Source: Candidatus Parcubacteria bacterium
Lineage (GTDB): Bacteria; Patescibacteriota; Minisyncoccia; Phycocordibacterales; GCA-2747955
Assembly: GCA_027039745.1 (NCBI GenBank)
Contig: JALUMP010000175.1
Span: 1 to 5,185, forward strand
DNA: 5,185 bases
Direction: 5' to 3'
The notes beneath the pieces are model-generated. The model saw only the letters and a list, made by a program, of their open reading frames with translations. It ran no database searches and had not been told where the DNA came from. The position numbers and the translations under genes were made by a program. Of the stretch, positions 1 to 4,038 are shown one piece after another; within the stretch, counting starts at the first letter, position 1; each line of letters starts with the position of its first letter.

Positions 1-127
1 ATATTTTCCTGTTTATTCGCATATTTAATCTGATATTGCAGGTATTCAAGGGGATAATTATTCAATTCTTTGTTTAACAGTTTCTTAACTGGTAATTTAT
101 ATTTTTCAGGAACATACTGCAGTAGCA
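1..127. repeat. Terminal direct repeat, left copy (circular overlap)
   Basis: These 127 bases are identical to 5059-5185. The replication gene reads in frame across the join, so the simplest reading is a circular molecule of 5,058 bp whose ends were both written out. The length 127 equals a common maximum k-mer of de Bruijn assemblers, which favours an assembly overlap over a biological terminal repeat. Confidence 0.95.
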
Positions 128-896
128 AATCTATTTTTTGTGTTGTTTTGACCTGCTCAATCTTTTTTTGTGCCTGTTTCCTTACTTTTTTGAATTTTAT
201 ATGTGTGTATTTAGAACCCCTTTTGGCTAATTCATATTCTATTGTAAAATTTATTTCTTTATTGTTGTTAATGTCTATCAAAGCTGGTTCTAACACTCTT
301 TTTTTAAGATTTTGGAATAATTTATATTTGTCTTCTACTCCAAAAATTTTTCTAAATTCTAAAATAGACATTTCAGGAATTTCTACATTTTCGTAATCTT
401 TTATCAAATCATATAAAATCAAAGAGTATCGATGTTTTAGATTTTTTTTAATCATTAAATCGATTTTAGCAAATATTCCTTTTTTAGATTTTATAGCATC
501 TTTTACCCGTGTAGGAATATTATATTTAAACAAAACTTCCCCTGTTTCCTTGTTTGTTACAAACTCTCCTTCTGTAACTAAATTAGCAAAACCTTCAATT
601 GTTTTATCTTTCCCTAAAATATTATATTCTACTTGTATTTTAGACAACTTTTTTAATTGTGTTTTGTAATATGTATTATTTTTATTTTGTTCTGTTGTGT
701 TTAATAATTTTTTTAAATCGCTTAAAGCAACTGTAAAAAATTTTTTATCCCCTTCCTTGTCAATCTCTTCTTTAATATTATACAGTAATCCGTCATAAAA
801 CTTTCGCTGTATTTCTAACAAATCCCCCGAAATAGATATAGTTCCAGAAGGTTTAAATAATACAATAGTTTTTTTCATATTACTTAAATTTATCAT
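1..896 (-). CDS. Rep_3-family replication initiator, N-terminal part (continues at the right end)
   Basis: This is the iteron-binding initiator of a theta plasmid. It starts at ATG 896, which has an excellent AAGGAGG site 7 nt upstream (904-910). Codons 1-298 are here and codon 299 spans the circle join. The rest lies at 5058-4692, giving 420 aa in all. The fold expected for the family is two winged helices. The first covers roughly residues 10-130. The second is around 140-235 and contains RYSLILYDLIKDY (156-168), ILEFRKIFGV (178-187), a KKRVLEPALIDIN helix (198-210) and the strand TIEYELAKRGSKYTHIKF (218-235). These are hallmark Rep_3 motifs that I recognise by eye. The gene faces away from the iterons at 991-1056, the usual arrangement. 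Codons are strongly A/T-ending. No frameshift is seen. The family call is firm. The exact subgroup is not. Confidence 0.9.
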   Translation of the reverse strand, partial: MINLSNMKKTIVLFKPSGTISISGDLLEIQRKFYDGLLYNIKEEIDKEGDKKFFTVALSDLKKLLNTTEQNKNNTYYKTQLKKLSKIQVEYNILGKDKTIEGFANLVTEGEFVTNKETGEVLFKYNIPTRVKDAIKSKKGIFAKIDLMIKKNLKHRYSLILYDLIKDYENVEIPEMSILEFRKIFGVEDKYKLFQNLKKRVLEPALIDINNNKEINFTIEYELAKRGSKYTHIKFKKVRKQAQKKIEQVKTTQKIDLLLQYVPEKYKLPVKKLLNKELNNYPLEYLQYQIKYANKQEN

Positions 897-903
897 AAAA
901 AAT

Positions 904-910
904 CCTCCTT
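904..910 (-). promoter_or_regulatory. Ribosome binding site of the rep gene
   Basis: The minus strand reads AAGGAGG here, a full match to the anti-Shine-Dalgarno complement, 7 nt before ATG 896. It fixes the start against the second in-frame ATG at residue 7 (position 878), which lacks such a site. Confidence 0.85.
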
Positions 911-939
911 GTTAATATTTATTTTCCTATGTTTTCTAT

Positions 940-968
940 AATTTAACATATAAAAATTAAAATATCAA
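940..968 (-). promoter_or_regulatory. Probable rep promoter
   Basis: On the minus strand TTGATA (968-963) is followed after 17 bp by TAAATT (945-940). The -35 box is good and the -10 box is only 4 of 6. Other -10 registers exist in this AT-rich stretch. The -35 lies inside the inverted iteron arm at 963-977, so Rep bound there would block transcription. That is the usual autorepression logic of Rep_3 replicons. Confidence 0.45.
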
Positions 969-1000
969 TACAAATACAAAAAAAAGTATTTGTATTGATA
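963..1000. promoter_or_regulatory. Inverted repeat overlapping an iteron (probable Rep operator)
   Basis: Perfect 15-bp arms (963-977 and 986-1000) flank eight adenines. The right arm contains the first 10 bases of iteron 1 and the left arm is its mirror image. Rep_3 initiators typically bind iterons as monomers and an inverted iteron pair at their own promoter as dimers. This site has exactly that geometry and overlaps the proposed rep -35 box. Confidence 0.75.
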
Positions 1001-1056
1001 GGGTATTAGAAATGTATTGATAGGGTATTAGAAATGTATTGATAGTATACCTTAAA
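991..1056 (+). repeat. Iterons: three 22-bp direct repeats (origin)
   Basis: Repeats begin at 991, 1013 and 1035, an exact 22-bp period, or about two helical turns. Copies 1 and 2 are identical (TGTATTGATAGGGTATTAGA plus AA). Copy 3 keeps TGTATTGATAG and then diverges. With the adjacent rep gene these are the expected initiator-binding sites of the replication origin. Three copies is on the low side for the type; the mirrored half-site at 963-977 adds a fourth core. Confidence 0.85.
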
Positions 1057-1260
1057 TATCTAAAATTATTTAAGTTTTTCAGACCGAAACTCTTTAAACT
1101 CTTTTAAACTATTAAAACACACAGGGGAAAAAGAAAAAATATATGTGTGTGTTTTTTGATTTTAAAAAAATAAAAAAAATCCAATAAAGCAAATACTTTG
1201 CTTAATTTACAAGAAAAAACAAAAATAAAAGAACCCCCTCTAAATTTTTTTTTCTTCCCC
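1057..1260. other. AT-rich gene-free stretch beside the iterons (probable unwinding region)
   Basis: I find no convincing gene. It holds A- and T-runs (about 1130-1230), a 10-bp inverted repeat of AAAACACACA (1114-1123 and 1146-1155) and a small palindrome with 7-bp arms AAGCAAA/TTTGCTT (1187-1193, 1197-1203). The sequence and position suit a DNA unwinding element. I see no good DnaA box; TAAAACACA at 1115-1123 is only a weak resemblance. Confidence 0.45.
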
Positions 1261-1363
1261 CTGATTTTGCAAAAAATAAGGTATTGTGTGCAAATCTCCC
1301 GCCATCCCTGCGGGATTGCAGTCGATTTGCGGACACAATATTAAAAAAATATCGCAAAATCAG
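1261..1363. other. Large nested hairpin of unknown role
   Basis: Three nested inverted repeats share one axis. The outer arms are CTGATTTTGC (1261-1270) and GCAAAATCAG (1354-1363). The middle arms are TATTGTGTGCAAATC (1282-1296) and 1324-1340, which pair fully apart from a 2-nt bulge. The inner arms are CCCGC/GCGGG (1298-1302, 1310-1314). It lies between the iterons and the membrane-protein operon. Candidate roles are a primosome or single-strand initiation site, an oriT used in trans, or a structured RNA. The sequence alone does not choose between them. Confidence 0.7.
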
Positions 1364-1381
1364 TGATTTGTCTTCGATTCC

Positions 1382-1429
1382 GATATATCACCCCCCGCCG
1401 TGAACGAGTAAGCGGGGGGGTGATATATC
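1382..1429. other. Strong GC-core hairpin
   Basis: Arms 1382-1398 (GATATATCACCCCCCGC) and 1412-1429 pair over 17 bp with a single bulged G, closing a 13-nt loop (1399-1411). The C6/G7 core stands out in AT-rich DNA. No T-run follows on either strand, so it is not a typical rho-independent terminator. It stands 21 nt before the -35 box of the next operon and may insulate it from origin-side transcription. Confidence 0.7.
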
Positions 1430-1449
1430 TTCCCTGAAAATTAAATATT

Positions 1450-1478
1450 TTGATTTTTATGTAAAAACAGGTTATAAG
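1450..1478 (+). promoter_or_regulatory. Promoter of the small membrane-protein operon
   Basis: TTGATT (1450-1455), a 17-bp spacer and TATAAG (1473-1478) form a good sigma-70-type promoter. Transcription would start about 1484-1487, on or next to the A of the ATG at 1487. The predicted mRNA is therefore leaderless or nearly so. Confidence 0.55.
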
Positions 1479-1486
1479 ATTAATAT

Positions 1487-1708
1487 ATGAGTAAAATAGA
1501 CAAGATAAAAGAAAAAATAAGCTTTTTAAAGTTGTTGTTTAGTATCTCTATTGCTCTTTTGATTAGTTTGGGGAGCTGGTTAATCAATAATCCTTCAGGA
1601 AGTGGAAGATATATCTTTGCAAGTATAAGCTTTGTTTTTATTTTAATATTAGCCATAAATTTTTTTATTAAGATTTTAAAATATATTAACAAATTAGAGG
1701 AGTTATAA
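1487..1708 (+). CDS. Small two-helix membrane protein, unknown
   Basis: This encodes a 73-aa protein I do not recognise. It has a short Lys-rich N-terminus (1-11) and then two hydrophobic segments (about 13-33 and 42-62). They are joined by a tight turn rich in Asn, Pro, Ser and Gly (NNPSGSG, 34-40), and the tail is charged (KYINKLEEL). By the positive-inside rule both ends should face the cytoplasm. There is no good Shine-Dalgarno sequence before ATG 1487, but a promoter sits so close that the message may begin at the start codon. The stop TAA (1706-1708) directly abuts the ATG of the next gene, so translation is probably coupled. Possible roles include a holin-like or toxin-like membrane peptide, an entry-exclusion factor or an envelope-stress protein; none is shown. 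Length, hydrophobicity and operon structure support a real gene. Confidence 0.65.
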   Translation: MSKIDKIKEKISFLKLLFSISIALLISLGSWLINNPSGSGRYIFASISFVFILILAINFFIKILKYINKLEEL

Positions 1709-1789
1709 ATGCTTGGAAATATAATGTTTATAATTGTTCTTGGGTCTGCGGTAGTGACTCTGTATTGGATGTTAAAGAAATTTGATTAA
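1709..1789 (+). CDS. 26-aa single-helix membrane microprotein
   Basis: ATG 1709 follows the TAA of the upstream gene with no gap. The preceding GAGGAG, which is the end of the upstream coding sequence (1697-1702), is a good ribosome site at 6 nt. The peptide MLGNIMFIIVLGSAVVTLYW plus MLKKFD is one hydrophobic helix (about 5-22) with a basic tail, ending at TAA 1787-1789. It is too short for most gene finders. The strong ribosome site inside the upstream gene and the exact stop-start junction argue that it is translated. It probably pairs with the 73-aa protein in the membrane. A similar size and shape is seen in small membrane toxins and in accessory subunits of membrane complexes, but I recognise no family. 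Confidence 0.6.
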   Translation: MLGNIMFIIVLGSAVVTLYWMLKKFD

Positions 1790-1805
1790 CAATGCGAGGC
1801 TTGCA

Positions 1806-1836
1806 GGCGTGCTGATCCGCAGGACCACAGCACGCC
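1806..1836 (+). terminator. Hairpin after the membrane-protein operon
   Basis: Perfect 9-bp arms GGCGTGCTG and CAGCACGCC (1806-1814, 1828-1836) enclose a 13-nt loop, starting 16 nt past the stop at 1789. A-rich rather than T-rich sequence follows, so efficient intrinsic termination on the plus strand is doubtful. It could stabilise the 3' end. The loop contains ATCCGCAGG, the same nonamer as in the loop of the 4662-4694 hairpin. Confidence 0.55.
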
Positions 1837-1881
1837 AAAAACGAGCATAAATAATAAAAACAAAAAAGTTGCACGAAAAAC

Positions 1882-1910
1882 TTGACAAAATTTGAAATAA
1901 TAATAATAAT
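1882..1910 (+). promoter_or_regulatory. Near-consensus promoter of the gene-free block
   Basis: There is a perfect TTGACA (1882-1887), a 17-bp spacer and AATAAT (1905-1910, 5 of 6). This is the best promoter match in the window by eye. No gene follows for about 600 bp. The predicted start (about 1916-1918) lies just before a run of three hairpins. Confidence 0.6.
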
Positions 1911-1921
1911 AAGTAATGCTA

Positions 1922-1972
1922 TTTCTCGAAAGAGAAAAAACCGAATGAAATTCGGCAAAGGGCTTTAGCCCT
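1922..1972 (+). other. Three consecutive hairpins
   Basis: Hairpin 1 has arms TTTCTC/GAGAAA closed by a GAAA tetraloop (1922-1937). Hairpin 2 has arms CCGAAT/ATTCGG with a GAA loop (1941-1955). Hairpin 3 has arms AGGGCT/AGCCCT (1959-1972). Spacers are only 3 nt. The GNRA loop and tight packing look like RNA rather than DNA design. Confidence 0.65.
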
Positions 1973-2014
1973 GACTAAAAAACCTGAGAACAACAGAACA
2001 AACCAAACAGGGAA

Positions 2015-2179
2015 AACAAATCCAAAATGGTTGTGGTGCGTTGCTACTGGCAATGCTTTCAGGAACGGAACGAACAAATCCAAAATGGTTGTGGTGCATT
2101 GCTACTGGCAATGCTTTCAGGAACGGAACGAACAAATCCAAAATGGTTGTGGTGCATTGCTACTGGCAATGCTTTCAGG
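2015..2179 (+). repeat. 58-bp tandem repeat, 2.8 copies
   Basis: Copies start at 2015, 2073 and 2131 (AACAAATCCAAAATGGTTGT...). The third stops after 49 bases at 2179. Copies differ by one base (G2040 versus A2098 and A2156). Each carries arms GCATTGC/GCAATGC around TACTG (2038-2056, 2096-2114, 2154-2172). The one change turns an A-U pair into a G-U pair and leaves the stem intact. Possible roles are recombinase or regulator binding sites, or repeated RNA modules. There are no variable spacers, so it is not CRISPR. Confidence 0.9.
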
Positions 2180-2246
2180 TAAGAATCCAAATCCAATTTT
2201 TCCCTACAAAACTTCCAAAAAATACAAAAAAAATACAATCTTGGTG
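2180..2246. other. A/C-rich link between the repeats and the palindrome
   Basis: AAATCC recurs at 2189-2194, near where a fourth repeat would begin, so a decayed copy is possible. Otherwise I see only A-runs and no gene. Confidence 0.35.
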
Positions 2247-2282
2247 GCACAGTCTCTTTTTGCTTGCAAAAAGAGACTGTGC
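2247..2282. other. 36-bp near-perfect palindrome / hairpin
   Basis: Arms GCACAGTCTCTTTTT (2247-2261) and AAAAAGAGACTGTGC (2268-2282) match perfectly. The 6-nt centre GCTTGC can add two more pairs. It stands out by length and lies upstream of the recombinase gene. It could be a recombination or regulator site as DNA, or a terminator-like or processing stem as RNA. AAAACTTTT follows, a short and weak T-run. Confidence 0.75.
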
Positions 2283-2369
2283 AAAACTTTTCGCCACAAA
2301 AAACCCCTAACATATTGAAATAACTGACAAAATACGAAAAGAACGAAAGAGAACGAAGGAACGAAAAAA

Positions 2370-2394
2370 CAGGACAGCGTCCTGTGTGTTTTTT
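2370..2394 (+). terminator. Probable rho-independent terminator
   Basis: Arms CAGGAC/GTCCTG with a 3-nt loop (2370-2384) are followed by TGTG and a run of six T (2389-2394), with an A-run before the stem. This would end a transcript crossing the gene-free block from 1882. Three GAACGAA-like repeats lie just upstream (2341-2365). Confidence 0.6.
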
Positions 2395-2445
2395 CCCGCT
2401 TCAAAAACAAGAGTCGCAAGACCTTTCTATATACAATACAGCCCG

Positions 2446-2470
2446 CCGGAGCTTTTTTCCGGTTTTGTTT
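2446..2470 (+). terminator. Terminator-like hairpin before the 94-aa gene
   Basis: Arms CCGGA/TCCGG (2446-2450, 2458-2462) are followed by TTTTGTTT. The stem is short and the loop T-rich. It would back up the 2370-2394 terminator or attenuate read-through into the genes beyond. A TATACAAT-like sequence at about 2429-2437 could be a -10 box, but I see no matching -35. Confidence 0.4.
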
Positions 2471-2521
2471 GCCTTATTTTTTAAACAGAAGCAGGGCAGA
2501 GCCCGGGGAAAGGAGAAAAAA

Positions 2522-2806
2522 ATGGATTATATTTCAAAAATTCGAAAGAACAAAAGGCGATTTTTTGGCTTTCCAAGAGCAAAAACAAAATACCAACAGA
2601 GAAAGGAAAGCACGGTTATGGACTTTCTTTTTTTTCAAAAAAAAGTCAATAAAATTAATAAGTTAAATCAATTTAAACTTGAAAATATTGAAGAATTTCT
2701 TGAATGGAAAAAAGAGAAAGACAGACTTGCGGAGGCAACTTTGTCCGAAAAAAAAGCCATTTTGCTGGCTTTTTTTCGCCGAAATTCCCTCTTTGGCGGT
2801 GTGTAA
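2522..2806 (+). CDS. 94-aa basic protein of unknown function
   Basis: The start at ATG 2522 is fixed by a strong AAAGGAG (2509-2515) 6 nt upstream; the frame is open further upstream but without a better site. The N-terminal third is very basic (IRKNKRRFFGFPRAKTKYQQ). Residues about 33-75 look helical and charged (NKLNQFKLENIEEFLEWKKE). The tail LLAFFRRNSLFGGV is encoded over and after a terminator-like hairpin at 2746-2778. I recognise no family. The gene sits 42 nt before the recombinase gene on the same strand, so it may be a small DNA-binding accessory such as a directionality factor, but that rests on position alone. A second ATG (2618, residue 33) could give a shorter product. The proportion of Lys/Arg and the low-complexity sequence leave some doubt that it is a conserved gene. 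Confidence 0.5.
   Translation: MDYISKIRKNKRRFFGFPRAKTKYQQRKESTVMDFLFFQKKVNKINKLNQFKLENIEEFLEWKKEKDRLAEATLSEKKAILLAFFRRNSLFGGV
2746..2778 (+). terminator. Terminator-like hairpin inside the 94-aa gene
   Basis: CGAAAAAAAAGCCA (2746-2759) pairs with TGGCTTTTTTTCG (2766-2778) around TTTTGC, with one extra A. An A-run, GC core and T-run give the look of a bidirectional intrinsic terminator. It lies within coding sequence and 71 nt before the recombinase start. It may attenuate recombinase expression, relieved by ribosomes translating the 94-aa frame. Confidence 0.45.
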
Positions 2807-2848
2807 AAATGCACATCGCAATATAAAAAAAGCAAAAAGGAGCAAAAA

Positions 2849-3937
2849 ATGGCAAAAATGGGAAGTTTTAAAAATCAGTTTCAAAGCAGTATGCTTTCAA
2901 AAGAGATTTCTTCTTTTTACAACAGAGGTTTTGCCAGTGCGGACAAGGTGCAAACTGTCCTGAACGAGATTCGGGAGACAGCGGAAATCCGCCACCTGAA
3001 GAACCTTGATGAGTCGAAAGTGCTTGAAATTGCTGAGAAAATAGCCGAAAAAGTGGCATTGGAAGAAATCGCAGGCAAAACGGGAGCAACATATATATCC
3101 GCACTGAACCAAATCGTGGATTATGCAAATTTTTATTTTGATAAAGACTTGAAATCATTGAATTATTCCGATTTTGACATACATAAAGAAACAAACTATG
3201 CCGACCGTGCCATTTCGGAGCAACAGCACCAAAATTTTCAAAATTTTCTCCAAGAAAATTTTGAAAAAGGTGAGCAATTTCAGGCACTTTCTTTGGCAGT
3301 AGAGCTTCAGCGGGAATTTGGCTTGCGATTCCGAGAAAGCGCAGGATTGAACGAAAAAACAATCGCAAAGGCTTTGCAAACAGGAAAATTGGAGCTGGGA
3401 AGGCAGGACTGGACGAAAAATGCACGAGAACGGACTTTGGAAGTCCAAACAGAGGCGCAAAGGGAAGCATTGCAAAAAACCCAAAATTTTTTGGAAAATT
3501 CAGGCAAGACAAATCTTGCAGGAGCGGAAAATGCCAAAAGTTACAGGGAAATTTCCCGCTTTCGTGCCTTTGCGGACTCTGTCCGCACGGAATTTTCAGG
3601 CAAGACAGGCGAAAAATATAACTACCACGCTGAGCGTCACGCATATGCGCAGAGGCAATATTCCGCCAAATGGGAGCAAAAAACAGGGACGGCAATACAA
3701 TCCCCTATCCAGTACTATTCGGAGCGCTTGCGGGCGCAAAATTGGAACGGAGAGGGCAAGTTTTACGACGCTGTTTCCAACCACAAAATCAAAAATTTTT
3801 TGGAACACGCAATGGAAAAAACGGGACTTGAAAAAGCGGAAATAAAAAAAATAGATAAGGAAATCCGTATGGAAATCTCGGAAGCTCTCGGGCACTCTCG
3901 GCTCGACATCACAAACACCTATTTGGGACATCTTTAG
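2849..3937 (+). CDS. Tyrosine recombinase/integrase (Integrase_1 type)
   Basis: This encodes a 362-aa site-specific recombinase that cuts and rejoins DNA through a tyrosine-DNA bond. AAGGAG (2837-2842) stands 6 nt before ATG 2849. Residues about 30-110 resemble a helical core-binding domain. The catalytic domain (about 140-362) keeps the full active-site set: R160 in FGLRFRES, probable K190, H260-x-x-R263 in YHAERHAYAQRQY, H349 in LGHSR, and nucleophile Y358 in DITNTYLG. The HAYAQ and ALGHSRLDIT motifs point to the Integrase_1 group rather than XerC/D. The H260-to-H349 interval is long (about 85 residues), suggesting an insert. Only four residues follow Tyr358. The gene is clearly richer in G+C than rep or the RHH operon, a sign of separate ancestry. 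On a 5-kb plasmid it may resolve multimers or integrate the plasmid. The 58-bp repeats and the palindrome upstream are candidate sites. No clear terminator follows. Confidence 0.88.
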   Translation: MAKMGSFKNQFQSSMLSKEISSFYNRGFASADKVQTVLNEIRETAEIRHLKNLDESKVLEIAEKIAEKVALEEIAGKTGATYISALNQIVDYANFYFDKDLKSLNYSDFDIHKETNYADRAISEQQHQNFQNFLQENFEKGEQFQALSLAVELQREFGLRFRESAGLNEKTIAKALQTGKLELGRQDWTKNARERTLEVQTEAQREALQKTQNFLENSGKTNLAGAENAKSYREISRFRAFADSVRTEFSGKTGEKYNYHAERHAYAQRQYSAKWEQKTGTAIQSPIQYYSERLRAQNWNGEGKFYDAVSNHKIKNFLEHAMEKTGLEKAEIKKIDKEIRMEISEALGHSRLDITNTYLGHL

Positions 3938-3975
3938 ACATTTTTAAAAAAAACATAAAAAAACAAAATTTTTCC

Positions 3976-4016
3976 TTGACTTTATTTATATATATTGATA
4001 TATATAAATATTGATA
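3976..4016 (+). promoter_or_regulatory. Promoter and operator of the RHH operon
   Basis: TTGACT (3976-3981), 17 bp, then TATATA (3999-4004) form the promoter. A perfect 12-bp inverted repeat (3983-3994 and 3999-4010, spacer TTGA) fills the space between the boxes and covers the -10. That is an ideal place for self-repression by the RHH protein. TATTGATA occurs twice 16 bp apart (3993-4000, 4009-4016) and is also the core of the origin iterons. AAAGGAGG (4024-4031) serves the downstream ATG. Confidence 0.6.
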
Positions 4017-4038
4017 AATATATAAAGGAGGTAAAAAA

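Larger units (their letters stand above)
1917..2394 (+). ncRNA. Candidate structured non-coding RNA (or long leader)
   Basis: This is a proposed transcript from the 1882-1910 promoter to the terminator-like hairpin at 2370-2394. It contains three adjacent hairpins (1922-1972), a 58-bp tandem repeat each carrying a 7-bp hairpin (2015-2179), and a very strong 36-nt hairpin (2247-2282). Reading frames here are unconvincing: the 58-bp period is not a multiple of three, so each repeat is read in a different frame. It could be a free RNA, the 5' leader of the 2522-3937 genes, or DNA-level sites with only incidental transcription. Existence of the RNA is inference from promoter, structure and terminator. 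Confidence 0.35.

Noticed and set aside
70..396. 108-aa plus-strand frame
   Set aside because: It is antisense to the well-supported rep gene, is rich in Phe/Leu/Ser as expected from the complement of Lys/Glu-rich codons, and has no ribosome site.
941..958. dif/Xer-like site
   Set aside because: The AT-rich palindromic look near AATTTAACATATAA does not give two 11-bp arms around a 6-bp centre, and it lies inside the rep promoter region.
1115..1123. DnaA box
   Set aside because: TAAAACACA misses two of the fixed positions of TTATNCACA; in this composition such a match is expected by chance.
1728..1958. 76-aa minus-strand frame
   Set aside because: It crosses the 26-aa gene, the 1806-1836 hairpin and the triple hairpins, with no ribosome site or plausible protein features.
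2015..2179. CRISPR array
   Set aside because: The copies abut with no unique spacers, and there are no cas genes.
2031..2318. Overlapping 95-, 89- and 84-aa frames through the tandem repeats
   Set aside because: The 58-bp period shifts the frame at each copy, so the frames only re-read the same DNA in different phases. There is no good ribosome site, and the same repeat is open on both strands.
2384..2521. Upstream extension of the 94-aa gene to ATG 2384
   Set aside because: The extension runs through two terminator-like hairpins and lacks a ribosome site, while ATG 2522 has a strong AAAGGAG.
2868..3695. 275-aa minus-strand frame antisense to the recombinase
   Set aside because: It is long but low in sense: Phe/Cys/Pro-rich, no ribosome site and no recognisable motif. 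The recombinase on the other strand keeps a full catalytic set, so this is a shadow.
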